Positions 47,339 through 59,016 of a stretch of 64,000 nucleotides of DNA are shown piece after piece; position 1 is the first letter of the stretch, and each line of letters opens with the position of its first letter. This stretch comes from Apoda limacodes (Eukaryota; Arthropoda; Insecta; Lepidoptera; Limacodidae). A program made the position numbers and the translations under genes. Where the stretch lies: assembly GCA_946406115.1 (NCBI GenBank), contig OX291547.1, positions 19,101,001 through 19,165,000 of the forward strand, given 5' to 3'. Below the pieces are notes generated by a model. That model saw only the letters and a list, made by a program, of their open reading frames with translations, did no database searches and had not been told where the DNA came from.

Positions 47339-48050
47339 ACTAGCTTTTGCCAGCGGTTTCGCCCGCCCTAAATTTGGTTATCGGCATAGGATTCTTACGG
47401 CAACTCCTCAAGTATAAAAAAAACACAGAAGGTAAAATATTTTTAAATAATGCGTTCCGCCCTTCCCCTCATGACTGCCTGCCGGCCTCGCACATCATAA
47501 ATGCGCGCGCAATACTTGATAATTATTTTGTTGCGACGTTATTTTAACACTGCGATATCTCCTAAGATATTCATTGAAATCGAATGATGAACAGGGCAAT
47601 TTTGTTTTAAATTAAATGCTTGTGATGAATAACGTATTTATTTGGATAAAGATGAATATCATGTTTATAAAAACAAATCGAACAAATATGGTTAGCATAA
47701 AAAAGGTTATAGTGAGCCAACCTTAAAATATAGACATATATGCTGTCACGGACTTTTTTTTAGAACCTTTATAGGGGAACAATTCTGTCATACATGATTT
47801 TTGCGAAACTCTAACCGTTTACGCAGCGCACGCAGCGGAAGCTCTCAAAAGGATAAAACAAAACGATTTTGAAACATTTTTCATTGGTTCTCCGCTCCTA
47901 TTTGTGTTATAGCGTGATGATAAATAGCCTATAGCCTTCCTCGATAAATGGGCTATCCAACACTGAAATATTTTTTTTAATCCGACCAGTAGTTCCTGAG
48001 ATTAGCGCGTTCAAACAAACAAACTCTTCAGCTTTATAGATTAATATAGA
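47339..48050 (+). repeat. Lepidopteran 'TTTGCC-GCGGTTTCGCCC' repeat, long copy 2
   Basis: Second long copy, same orientation as 1080-1794. Starts tagcttttgccagcggtttc and ends agctttatagattaatatag. The order of all shared blocks is the same and the length is nearly equal. Confidence 0.75.
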
Positions 48051-48963
48051 TGAGATAGAAAAACAAAAACTTTAAGTATTATTGTACACAAAAAATCAAA
48101 CTGCTAAAAAACGCATAACCTCTTTGAGCTTAGAAACCCCTTAAATGAGGTACTAATATAGTACGGTGACATTCGACACATTCTAATTTTAAAGAGTATT
48201 GAAGTTGTTTATGTTTTTAAGTAAGTTCAACCTTTTTTGAATAAAATCGAATTGAGTTTTCAAACATGTGTGAAAATAAAATGTAATTTAAATCAAAAGC
48301 ACTAAGGAGTATTGTTATCAACTTCGAAGCAAATAACCGCCAAATAACTTTCTTTACCTTTTTAACCCCGTCAGGGAATGAATTTCAATAAAATACGAAA
48401 CACGTCTTCCATCAATTCTGTTAAAAAAGGTTTATGCAAAATTTGAAGTAGATTGGACCAAGGAATCACGTTGTTCCATACAAACTTTGCCCCCCTTTTT
48501 ATTATTATCGGATGCCTACGTTATACAAATAATACACCCTCCAAGTTTGAGGTCTCTACGATCAGCGACCCGCGGATACAGCGGGTAGCCTGTGCGTTGA
48601 TCCATCAGTCATTCAGGAAAAAGCCTTTTATATGTATAGATAATCTATCTATATCTACGAAATTTGTGTATTCGTTAAACTCAATTTACATTTATTTACT
48701 AAAAAAAAGTCATGAAATAAATATAATAGCCATTATCCGGACAAACTAGTTATACTTATGCATAAAACAACAATTTTTTCAAAAATAGTTACTATATGGC
48801 TATAAATAATTATAATAAACTATCTATGGAGGTCAAGGAGTTACTGCATAAATCTTTTTATACAGTCAACGAATATTTAATGATGAAAAAGATAGATTTA
48901 GCATAAGTATTTTGATTTAAATTATTTTATTTAAGTATTAGTAATCTTGAGCAATTAAATATC
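48051..48963. other. Gene-free stretch
   Basis: AT-rich with no recognised gene. The part at 48420-48620 is somewhat less AT-rich but carries no family text. Confidence 0.4.
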
Positions 48964-49260
48964 TATATGTCGCAGGCAAATCGTATAATTCGCCGTTTTA
49001 CAATATGCCTATAGGCAGATCGTAAAGTAGGTATGGAATATAATTTATCATATAACTGAACAGATTATTATATGAAGCTTGGCTGAACGCTCCGCTCTCT
49101 CTTCGCTTACTCCGCGTTTACGTTTACAAAAGAGAAATTGAACCTAACCTAACATACATGACTTTTACAGTGCGATTTATATTGCTTTCGTTTCCATACT
49201 TAACGATCTGCCTAGGCATATTGTAAAACGGCGAATAATACGGTTTGCCTGCGACATATA
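48964..49260. mobile_element. Palindromic MITE of 297 bp
   Basis: The left arm from tatatgtcgcaggcaaatcg through cgccgttttacaatatgcct to gcagatcgtaaag pairs with the right arm (ctttaac-like gatctgcctaggcatattgt, aaaacggcgaataatacggt, ttgcctgcgacatata). The arms are about 60-65 bp with few mismatches. The centre carries no frame. It looks fairly young. Confidence 0.85.
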
Positions 49261-49620
49261 TACTCGTTATTAGAATTAATTACTTATAAGATAAATTTAA
49301 TTTTTGCATGCCTAATAAAGGCGGAATATGTGATTCCATCATATTATAAAGAAACCACTGTAACACACTATGTTCCTAGCAAATAATCATTTCATTTCAT
49401 TAAGAATTGGGTTACCAAATGCAAATTTTAAATCCGACTGATTGTTCTAGAGATTAGTTCGTTCAAACAAAAAAAAAATGCGTGTTGGCTCCGGCGTGCG
49501 AATAGATCGAGTTTATACTTTGCTCTATAGCAGATTACTAGTGTCCCGCTATTATGTTGATACCAAACTTATTATACAAAAAAGTACTATCTAGAAGTTA
49601 AGCACTAGTCATAAGCTATA
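49261..49620. other. Gene-free stretch
   Basis: Contains a fragment of the long GCGGCTTCGCCC repeat tail near 49430-49475 (gattagttcgttcaaacaaa). Nothing else was recognised. Confidence 0.4.
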
Positions 49621-49624
49621 TTTA

Positions 49625-49815
49625 GAACATTTCTATATTGTTTATGGAACATTTTGTATTGTTTCTGGAACATGTTTTTAGGTTTTCTGAAAAGTTTTGT
49701 ATTGTTTCTAGAAGATATATTGTTTCTGGTACCTATATTTTGTATTGTTTGTGGAATAATTTGTACTGATTCTGGATGATTTTGCACTGTGTGAACATTT
49801 TTATTGTTTCTGACA
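49625..49815. repeat. Degenerate minisatellite
   Basis: A motif of roughly 20-25 bases, ttttgtattgtttctggaac, recurs about eight times with substitutions and length changes. Read on the minus strand it gives an asparagine- and lysine-rich open frame, which is a by-product of the repeat. Confidence 0.75.
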
Positions 49816-49849
49816 CTTGACGTTTTTAAGTAGCCTATGCCCTTTCTCA

Positions 49850-49975
49850 AGACTCAAACAATCTCCATGCCAAATTTCATCTTAATCGGTACAGCGGTTT
49901 AAGCGTGAAGAGGTAACAGGCAGACAGACGGACAGAGTTACTTTCGCATTTATTAGTATCGCATAGACTAGTATG
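49850..49975 (+). repeat. Tail of a GCGGCTTCGCCC-type repeat
   Basis: aatctccatgccaaatttca, tcggtacagcggtttaagcg, cagacagacggacagagtta and tttcgcatttattagtatcg match, in reverse, the start of the repeat at 56520. Confidence 0.65.
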
Positions 49976-50916
49976 GATTAAACCAGTATTTCGGTAACTA
50001 ACAACTTGATTTTGGGAAGATCAATCACTCTGAATCGCTGATTAATTAAAACTTACTAATTTAATGTTTTCGTAATTGGTATCTACATATATTACAAGAT
50101 GTAAGTAATGTAACTGTTTAATTTTAATATTCATTAAAATTTAATTAATGTCATAAAAAACTCTTTAATCTATGAACATTATGTAGCTTAACTTGTTTTG
50201 TGCTACATTATTGAGTACTTACTAATCTGTGGGTAATTTTAATATTTCAGACAACCATGTAATGCAATTTATGACTAAATTAATCTATGTACTTAAAATA
50301 TGTTAGTCCATACTTAGATTTAAGTCTGTTAACCGAAAAAAAACCTCTTTTTCTCAAGTAACGTTTCAGATTTGCATTATTAGTAGCTCTACCTACTGGT
50401 CTGTTACTTGCAGTAATTTAATCTTATATAATATGTACGCAAATATCAAATAGGATATGAAAATCTAATTGTGAAAGTGAAGTGTTGTGAAGTACAGTGA
50501 AGCCAGCAACACAAGTTAGTATACAAGCGACTAAATACAAATAATGGCGTACAAGTAACAATCAATTAGGTAAAGTACTGCAACCGGCAAACGTTGTATA
50601 TGCTCTGCCTGGCTTGTCTCGTCCGCGATGCCTACAAATGGACCGCCGCCAACTGGTAAATGCGATTGCGCTTAAATATCGCTACAACATTATTTAAGTG
50701 CCAAAATATGCTTTACTTAACATTTATTTAGCTTATACTGATGTCATTGTCTGGTTAAATTTAACATTGGATTAAAAAATAAATTATCAGAATATCCGTA
50801 TGGCGTATCGTTGTTTATATAAAGACAAGAATACCTGAGTTCATTATGTACCTAGATACTCCTGTCGACGTCTACTATCGATCTATTTCTAACATGTTCT
50901 ATTTGTTTGAAGGGTT
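49976..50916. other. Gene-free stretch
   Basis: No gene or repeat recognised. Confidence 0.45.
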
Positions 50917-51347
50917 CCGTACCTAAAGGGTAATTAGCGGAACCCTATTACTAAGACTCCGCTCTCCGTCCGTCCGTCGCCCGTCCGTCCGTCTGTCACC
51001 AGGCTGTATCTCATGAACCGTGACAGTTAGACAGTTGAAATTTTCACAGAAGATGTATTACTGTTGCCGCTATAAAAACAAATACCAGAAAAAAATTTTT
51101 TAAGGGTCTCCCATACAACAAACTTGATTTTTTGCTCGATTTTGCTTGAACGGCAACAGGTAAACGCTTACAATATTCACAGAATATTTAGGTATATATT
51201 CACTTTTAAAAAAAATATCTTAAAATAAAACAAATATTTAAGGGGGGCTCCCATACAATAAACGTATTTTTTTTTTTGGCGTTTTTACAGATAATGGTAC
51301 GGAACCCTTCGTACGCGAGTCCGACTCGCACTTGGCCAATTTTTTCT
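50917..51347 (+). repeat. GGTTCCGTACC repeat, long copy
   Basis: From gggttccgtacctaaagggt, via gactccgctctccgtccgtc, ctgtatctcatgaaccgtga and two blocks with ctcccatacaa, to acggaacccttcgtacgcga and tccgactcgcacttggccaa. The most complete single copy of the family here. Confidence 0.85.
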
Positions 51348-51388
51348 TTTTATTCTTTCCAATTCAGTCGATATTCACTTTCTATCTA

Positions 51389-51974
51389 GAAAGTATTCCG
51401 AAGTTTATGAAATTTTGGAATGTCATTAAGGGATACTCTGGGGCGTAGATTCTGAAGTTTTTGAACTCCAGGACTCTGTGATAACTTAAGGGTTGGCAAA
51501 AAACCTTAAATTTTTTAGACTTTTTCTGTTTTTCGTTTGTATCTCCTAAACTAAGTGTTTTGTGTTTCTTATGTCTTTCAGAAAGTTGTAGCATATTCAT
51601 TTTCTTCAATTTTCTCTAGTCAAACTTGTTCCAAAACTAACAGAGATTACAAAGATATCCATAGTTTGAAGAAAATTTTTTCATGGGCGCGTTGCGTCTA
51701 AAGAGAGTACTAAACACAAAATATTTTAAAAATTAAATAAATTATGGTATATTTTAAACATTAGAAATAATAAAATTGCGTTTTGCAAATTCTTTTAAGT
51801 TTATTTAATAAAAAAAATAGGCGAGTGTTAATCATTTTTTATTTTTTGTAAATGAAAAACTTTTTTGCCACACCTCGAGTTAGCACAGGGGCGTCGAGGT
51901 CAAAAACTCAGATTGTATACTCTAGAATAATCCCAAATGACATGCCAAAATTTTATTAGCTTCGGAATACTTTC
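51389..51974. mobile_element. Element with long inverted ends (about 585 bp)
   Basis: The left end 51389-51474 (gaaagtattccgaagtttat, aaattttggaatgtcatt) pairs with 51897-51974 in reverse (atgccaaaattttatta, gcttcggaatactttc). The arms are about 80 bp and moderately diverged. The interior is AT-rich and non-coding. Boundaries beyond the arms were not found. Confidence 0.65.
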
Positions 51975-52230
51975 TTCTTTTTAAATAGGGGGATACCCTA
52001 TTTCTAATTATATCAACCAGACTATTCTTTCTTCTGTTATTATTATGATCCTGGCTAATCGAGTTCAACTTTAGAAGAAAGTTTATATCATCTATTTAAA
52101 AGACGTCTATCCTTAAAAATGTTGGATGTCTAAAAATAAATAATGGTTCAAAAACTACCGAGAGGTTTCATCCAGCGTTATTTTAACAAGACAACAAACA
52201 AAATACAACCATTTTATAACTAAAACTTTA

Positions 52231-53193
52231 TAGTCTACTCAACAAGTACTTTTTTTGAGCAGTCTTGGAAAAATATGTATGAAGTGTCATTTAATTTGGA
52301 ATCACGTCTAGATGATTTTTAGAAAAATTGCAAAAGTTTTAAACAATTTATTGAAAAAAAGATCCCAAAATTTCCTTAAAAGAAGTCTCGACTCCCGGAA
52401 TTGTAGGATCAATTTTTATAATTTTCTCAGAGGGGTGAAAATACAGTTGAAAACGGGTACTCTGGCTTGCGCAAACCCCGCGCACTTTTGGCACTTTAAT
52501 AATAAAATTTATTTAAACATATTAAATAAGAAAATAAAGAAATGAAAAAAATCAGGCACTTATTGGATAGATTAATGGACAATTATCCGCCGGCAAACAT
52601 TTTTACTGCTTGAACGTGAATATTGCAAGTGTGATAAATTCTTGAAAGATAGAATAGATCCCCGTTGGAAAAATAAAAAAAAAAATCAGTTTTTACCTTA
52701 TAATGTTTATACCTTTTGAATTTTGAACTTCTTTAGCGGCGTTGTGCACTTTTTTTGGTATGGGTAAAAAATGATAAGCTCGCGTCAGGTCACGTGTCCT
52801 AATCGTGGAAATTCGTAAGACGGAAACCGTAATGACACGCCTATTATAATTTTTATTTTTAGTATTCGCGATTATGAGAAGTACAGGGAGGTTAGATATG
52901 GAATTTTAATTCTATGACAGATTGCGATGTCAAATATACTACGTCAAAAAAGTAAATAAACAAACATTATTATTTCTTGACAATGTCAAAGACATGTCTT
53001 GTGACATATTTGAGTGTTAAGCGCGAATCGTGTGTGAAGGTTTTCACTTCTGCCGGCACTTCCGGAGTGCAACTCGTTTTTTTTTTTTAGCGGAACTTAC
53101 TCATCTAGACGTGATTCCGAATCGAATGACACTTCATTCATATTTTTCCGAGACTGCTGAAAAAGTTGAACAAAAAACTTGCTGACTAGACTA
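52231..53193. mobile_element. Element with long inverted ends (about 960 bp)
   Basis: The left end 52231-52315 (tagtctactcaacaagtact, gagcagtcttggaaaaatat, gaatcacgtctagatga) pairs with 53101-53193 in reverse (tcatctagacgtgattccga, atatttttccgagactgctg, cttgctgactagacta). The immediate flanks both offer TA (ttta before the left end, tta after the right), consistent with insertion at TA but not proof of it. Inside is AT-rich sequence with a short lysine/asparagine-rich frame at 52312-52545 that I do not take for a gene. No transposase is visible, so the element is non-autonomous. Confidence 0.8.
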
Positions 53194-54857
53194 TTAATTC
53201 GAATAACGCGTTACGTTATCTGCCTTAATCATTGTGTGCAGCTTCTCTCTTATAAGAATTTTTTGTTAAGTATTCACTTCTACGTTACGTTCTATTTTAT
53301 TTTATTCGACGGTTCTTTCTTTCAGTTTGAAGGCCATTAATCAGTAATCAGTGTCTGATACAGAGCATGGTCGGTTCGTATTTTAAGCCCTATTTATTAT
53401 TCAGTGATTGTCGCTTGCTACTCGCTACAGTCGTAATTTATAAAGGCGCAGTTATCTTAGTTAGATGAACGTGGCCCCCGTGTAGAGTGGAGCAATGAAA
53501 TTTGATTACAATCACAGCATTATCGACCAGATAATGTACTAGGTGTCCAGTGAATAATAGGAGTTGTGACATAGTTTCTATTCAATACACCAGCCAGTAT
53601 TGCAATGAGTTCTAAATATAAAAGTGCACATTGAGATTCGGAACGCGGCGCACTACGCCGGGTAGTTTTGGCTGCGAGGCACACTGCCTCACACGCATCT
53701 AAATTAGTGTTGAACGCTGTAACTGCGTACAAATGATGACTAATTTAATGTTTTTTGATGTTAAATTCTGTTTGAAATAATGGCTTTGCATGCAGTGTTG
53801 AATACTCATGTATTTTTTTTTATGTTTTCTATATTAATATGTAAGAAATAATTTAAGTCTAATAGTAAAAACGTGAAATAAAAGTTGCATTTTTTTGCCA
53901 TTAGGTGTAGTTTAGTTTTAGTATTCAAAGATGGAAATTGTTTTGAACCTGGTTAGTTTACCATTCTCTCACAAAGCGACAGTGTTTAGTTAACTAACAC
54001 ACTGAACTTCGTATTTAGTGTCGCTATTTAACGTTTGGCCACGTTGCTAATAAAAATCGACATACGCGCGACTGAAGTTTACTCTCTAATTGCAATTGTC
54101 TCACACGCTGGATATGACCTAAGGCCGGAGTGCTTGCCATGACCAATCAAACGAGCCCAATATCGATGGATGTTTCGTTACAAAGTTTTTACTTTATCAT
54201 CTGACACTAGATATCAGCTAAGACCAGAGTGCTTGTTGACTGTTGCATCCCACATTTTAGCTAGAGAAGTAGGTCAAATCTTGCTTGCGTAACACTATGA
54301 CTATAGGTATAATGTTACGGGCAACAACTGATTTTACTCCCCATAAAATTCTCGTACCGTGGCACTATATAAATGAAAAACGATTCTTAAACTACTTACA
54401 AACCTCAAATGCTTCTCTAAAGCCCTATCTAAATATAACCCACGCTATGGTGTTCAATGTATGGAGAGCTACCCCTATCAATTTTTAACTTCTCTTGAGG
54501 GAAGTTATTATAATAGGAAATATAAATTCCAAATTTTGCGTTTTCCTTACGTTTTGAGACCTGGAGAATCTTTTGCCATAATTTTTAGAGTGATCTGTGC
54601 ATGAATGAAGGTTAGCTTTCCTATATATATCTCAAGAACCAATTGACCAATTTGTCTCATGACCATATCATCGAAACGCCACGTCATGACTTAGATCTAA
54701 AAAGAGTCTGAGCAAAATCGGTCCAGCGGTTTATTTCTTATAGGGAAGGAAACACCCACAGATTGGTCCCATTGCTACAAGAAAACGAGTTATGTAAGAA
54801 AATGTTTTCCAGTCGTATCATATTGATTATTTAGTGCAAATAAAAAAAGTTAAACTT
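53194..54857. other. Gene-free stretch
   Basis: No recognised gene. A minus-strand open frame at 53520-53732 has no family resemblance. Near 54640-54760 short texts such as caaaatcggtccagcggttt are typical of old repeat tails. Confidence 0.4.
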
Positions 54858-55372
54858 TAAGGGGGTGCCCCATACAAGAAACATATTTTAGTAGTTTTTG
54901 CTCCATCGTAAAAACAGAAAGACATACAAACTTCAAATTTGCAGTGAAAAATAATGTGAACTCTAAAGTATAAAAACAAATAATAAAAACCGTCCAAGTG
55001 TGCGATGTGCCCAAGCCAATAATATTAAAATTACCGAAATTTTAACTTAAGGGAAAACATTTCTTTGTTGGAAACTTTAAATTACCGGCACAGTGCCATC
55101 TAGCTTATCATTAAGAGAAACAGTAACATATTTGTTTGTTGGAAATTTTAAATTACCGTTACAGCGCCATCTAGCTTATCATTAAGAGAAACAGTAACGC
55201 ATTTGTTTGTTGGAAAATAACGATTCAAAGTTAAGCAACGTCGGGCTTGGTCAGTTCTTGGATGGTCGACCGCTTTGCGGCACACCTTTTTTTGTTTGTG
55301 TTTGTAAATTACGTAAATAGTACGGAACCTTCGGAGCGCGAGTCCAATGCGCACTTGGCCGGCTATTTAAAG
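54858..55372 (+). mobile_element. 5S-rRNA-derived composite repeat, copy 2
   Basis: Left block: gggggtgccccatacaagaa, tttttgctccatcgtaaaaa, aataataaaaaccgtccaag. Then a segment of about 71 bp with gccatctagcttatcattaa is present twice (55079 and 55150). The 5S-derived part at about 55222-55275 reads aaagttaagcaacgtcgggc and ttggtcagttcttggatgg. It is followed by gcggcacacc, taaattacgtaaatag and the end module ggaaccttcggagcgcgagt to gcgcacttggccgg. The 5S text is close to the conserved region of the 5S internal promoter. Confidence 0.8.
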
Positions 55373-55639
55373 ACGCAATAATAATCTTCATGTATAAATT
55401 CTCAAACATACAAAAGTATTCTCAATAGAAGTTGCTCGTGCGGTACTTTCTGCCAAACCATTTTTTTTTTAATTTTCATAACATATAGCGGTTCACAAAA
55501 GACGACTTAAATCGATACAAAAACGGCGGAATCATAAGTTTGTGACATACGAACGGACTAAAGTAACGAATTTGTAAGTATTTTTCTTTCGCTTTAGCAA
55601 AACCTTTAAAGAATCGCGCGCTCGGCTGGGAGTAGCTTG

Positions 55640-55890
55640 CATAGACATCTTGAACTGGACAGCTCATTTCCTAGCCAGATGTGAAAAAAAGGTCGCAAAA
55701 GTGTGACAGAAACGAAGCGAAGCTGAGGTCTCTTGTCTCTTTCTAACTTGTTTTATTTAACACAAACAAACGAAATTGTAGACGTTGTTATAAAGAGAAA
55801 AGAGACCACAGGTTTGCTTTGTCTCTTTCTAAACGATGTTTAATTATTGTGAGGCACACAGTCCATAGAACAGATTACAGAATTCTATGG
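55640..55890 (+). mobile_element. MITE 'catagac', copy 3
   Basis: Full-length copy: catagacatcttgaactgga, cctagccagatgtgaaaaaa, aaaagagaccacaggtttgc, and the end agaattctatgg. Its length is equal to that of 31158-31409. Confidence 0.75.
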
Positions 55891-56519
55891 TAGGTAAATA
55901 GCATCAGGAAAGCGTCAACATCACCGTAACCTAACGAATTCTTTAACGTTAGAACTTCCCTTTACTACAGTCAATGTATTCCATCATAATCTTTGACAAA
56001 ATTTTAGATCTGTGCCTTTAAAGCCAGTAAGTGCTCATTTATCACAGGCACAATGTAACTGAATTACTGAGAGAGAACCATTTGTAGATATAAAGGCACG
56101 ATACTCCTAATCTGCCAAGGCCAGATACAGCTTACAGTGAACCGTGCCTGTCTAATGTAAGCAAGAGTAGTGAAGAGACAAGACAGGTAGGTACAAGAAC
56201 GGGATGTACCGCTATCAGCACACCTCCCACTCAGCTTTAATAAAGAGATTTGGCACGACTCGCTCCACGACTACTGCTGTCTGTCTGTAGATAAGACGAA
56301 CTTACACATATAATATGTTGTTGCTTTATTATTTAACAGTGAATATTTAAGTTTTGAGATTATAGCGATACCTATAAACCGGTCTTACTGTGAAATATCG
56401 GTAGTGTCTCTATCTCATTGATTTATTATTATCTCTATGGTTTTTATGATAGCACGAAATATTATTGTATCCATATTATCATACATCAGGATAAGAAATA
56501 GAAGCGAAGGTTTTCTATC
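55891..56519. other. Gene-free stretch
   Basis: No gene or repeat recognised. Confidence 0.45.
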
Positions 56520-56905
56520 TATGGTATACGTACTAATATAATAAATGCGAAAGTAACTCTGTCTGTCTGTTACCTTTTAACGCTTAAACCACTGTACCGA
56601 TTACGATAAAATTTGGCAATGAGATAGTTTGAGTACCGACGAAGGACTTACGCTACTTGAAAACGTCAAGTGTGAGTCGGATTTTTTTTCTATAATTTAG
56701 AAGCTGTCGTTGAAATCTTACATCGATTACCCAATTTAGGGCGGGTGGCATCGCGGGAAAATTTAGCATGCAGATAGTATGCGTCTAGGGGAAGGACATA
56801 GCTCTACTTGAAAACGTCAAATGTGAGTCGGTTTCTTTTCTATAATCCTATTTATTCTAGTTCCCGACCAATTTTAAGGGTGAAACCGCGGGCCAAAGCT
56901 AGTTT
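56520..56905 (-). repeat. GCGGTTTCGCCCGC repeat in reverse, two-part
   Basis: aataaatgcgaaagtaactc, aaaacgtcaagtgtgagtcg, a second aaaacgtcaaatgtgagtcg about 165 bases later, and the reversed head gtgaaaccgcgggccaaagc. It shares the internal duplication with 39790-40055. Confidence 0.7.
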
Positions 56906-58245
56906 ACTAAAAAATGCATGGCTTCTTGTATTTCTTTTGTCTTATATCCGGTACTAAACAGACAACTACCCATATTTTAATACCTATTAATTCTATAATG
57001 ATTTATTTTTTTACTATACAGAAGAAGTACTTCACGTACTTAAAGTGTATAATGCAACAAAGCACATTCCAATCACATCACGAATATTAAATGCGATAGG
57101 ATGGAGGAAAAATCTTTGCTAAGGATAATGCGATGGTAAAACCGTTCCAAGAAATTTTGCTAAACACAATGGCACTACTACCATTGTGTTACACAAACCC
57201 ACATAATATAGACATGAGCTACCATGACATAATTATACCTAACTGCAAATAGTTGCACCATAGTACAAAAATAAAACGCGGATAGACTTGGGTAGACCTG
57301 GTTACCAATTCTGAATTCATGACATAAATGCCTTCACCAAAATTAATAATATATAATAAAAAACACAATCAATTAAGTACGTAGCTGTCATTTGGTAATC
57401 CTAGATTCACTTGAGTAACTGTATGCATATAATTGACACACTATGAGTAGGTATACGTGAATAATAGTGCACAAGCACAGTTAATACTGCACAACCAAAT
57501 GCGCCGCCCTGTGCTACTCCCAATATTCCTTCATTTGCATATCCTGTACCTGGCTTGTTATGCCGCTTATGCATTGTGCTGAATATTACTAGCACACATA
57601 GGAGTACATATAAGGATAGTTTTGTTATACAATTGCCTGTTAGTGTCCTACAAAGATTTATGTAGATACGAATCTCAAAATAAATCCTCTATTCTAAAGC
57701 AACTTTTTTTAATCTGTGCCTCTACTCTATCTTTACTAACATAATAAAGCTTAAAAGTGTGTTTGTTTTTTGGTTGAACGTGCTTATCTCTGGAACTAAA
57801 AGTCGGATTTGAAAAAATCGTTTTGCATTTGGTAGCCTGATTGTTAAGAAAGGTTATAGGCTATTCAACATCCCGATATGACCCTTAGAAGCCGAGCAAC
57901 AAGAAAAAAAATTAGAAAGAACCCTAAACAAAAACGAAAAATAGCGCGGGCGAGTGATAAGATGGGGGGTATCAGGAACTGAAAGGGTAGAACAACGGTT
58001 GCCAGGTCAGCTTTTTATAAATATTTTTTTTTAGCAGAGGTTCTACTATTTTTTTAGATGAATTATACAGTTAGTCACTTTAAATGTGTTAACTTGAAAA
58101 TGAATCGCCATGACAAAACAATCAAATAGCAAATGAAAGTATTATAAAACTTCGTAACAAAAATCCTACCTACGAAGCCCTATTACTAAAGTCTCTATTT
58201 TTAAGAACGAAATAGGTAGAAGCCTAAACTCAAAATGTTAAAATT
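56906..58245. other. Gene-free stretch
   Basis: A minus-strand frame at 57407-57573 (ATG at 57571 or so) reads KPGTGYANEGILGVAQGGAF with a possible membrane segment but matches nothing I know. The rest is AT-rich, with an old repeat tail near 57730-57870. Confidence 0.35.
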
Positions 58246-58370
58246 TAAGGGGGTCCCCATACAAGAAACACATTTTCGTTGTTTTTGCTCTATTGAAAAA
58301 ACAGTAATACATAAAAACTTCAAACTTTCAGTGAAAAACAGTGTGAACTCTAAAGTATAACAACAAGCTT
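58246..58370 (+). mobile_element. Left block of the 5S-derived composite
   Basis: gggggtccccatacaagaaa, gtttttgctctattgaaaaa and gtgaactctaaagtataaca match the left block at 54858. It is interrupted by the reversed MITE that follows. Confidence 0.65.
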
Positions 58371-58450
58371 TGTCTCTGTCACACTTTTGTGACCATTTTT
58401 TTATTCACAGCTGGCTAGGAAATGGGCTGACCAGTTCTCTATGTTTATGA
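58364..58450 (-). mobile_element. MITE 'catagac', fragment in reverse
   Basis: In reverse it gives catagagaactggtcagccc, atttcctagccagctgtgaa and acaaaagtgtgacagagaca, the left end of the MITE. Confidence 0.65.
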
Positions 58451-58505
58451 CAAATTCAATAAATGTATGAAATCAACCAAATCTTTAGTTATTCCATAAA
58501 TTTAC

Positions 58506-58640
58506 ATGCATGAAGTGCAAGTTGGATTAGCTTACGTAGTTTACGAACACTAACAAAAAGTGTGCCGCTTTGCGGTCACCCATCCAATCACTGACCAAGT
58601 CCGACGTTGCTTAACTTTGAACTTTAAAAACATGTGTAAC
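58506..58640 (-). mobile_element. 5S-derived repeat part in reverse
   Basis: gtgccgctttgcggtcaccc, atccaatcactgaccaagtc and cgacgttgcttaactttgaa are the reverse of the 5S-derived part and its neighbour in 54858-55372. Confidence 0.75.
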
Positions 58641-58659
58641 TGTTTTTAAAATCTTTAAT

Positions 58660-59016
58660 AACATAGTTGCTTTATCGTGACAGCAGAGAGACATACTAGC
58701 TTCAATCTTGCAGCTATATAGTGTTTGAGTTCTAAAGTATCACAAGAAATAGTAAAAACCGGCTAAATGTGAGACGGGCGCGAGTCATCTACTATTTTAA
58801 AATACCGGCACAGCACCATCTAGCTAATCATTAAGAGAAAAAGTAACACATTTGTTTGTTGTCAACGATATTTAAAGTTGAGCAACGTCGGGCTTGGTCA
58901 GTACTTGAATGGGTGACCACTTAGCGGCACACTTTTTTTTGTGTTTGTAAATTACGTAAATGGTGGTAGTTACGGAACCCTCGGTGCGCAAGTCCAAGTC
59001 GCACTTGGCAGGTATT
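58660..59016 (+). mobile_element. 5S-rRNA-derived composite repeat, copy 3
   Basis: A rest of the left block (gcagctatatagtgtttgag, agtaaaaaccggctaaatgt), one unit with accatctagctaatcattaa, the 5S part aaagttgagcaacgtcgggc and cagtacttgaatgggtgacc at 58873-58920, and the end module ggaaccctcggtgcgcaagt to cgcacttggcagg. Confidence 0.75.

Noticed and set aside
52312..52545. Short lysine/asparagine-rich open frame inside the 52231-53193 element
   Set aside because: Low-complexity AT-rich composition, no known domain, and it starts inside the inverted end.
57407..57595. Minus-strand frame with a glycine-rich, possibly membrane-spanning segment
   Set aside because: No family recognised and no splice or promoter context that would support a gene.
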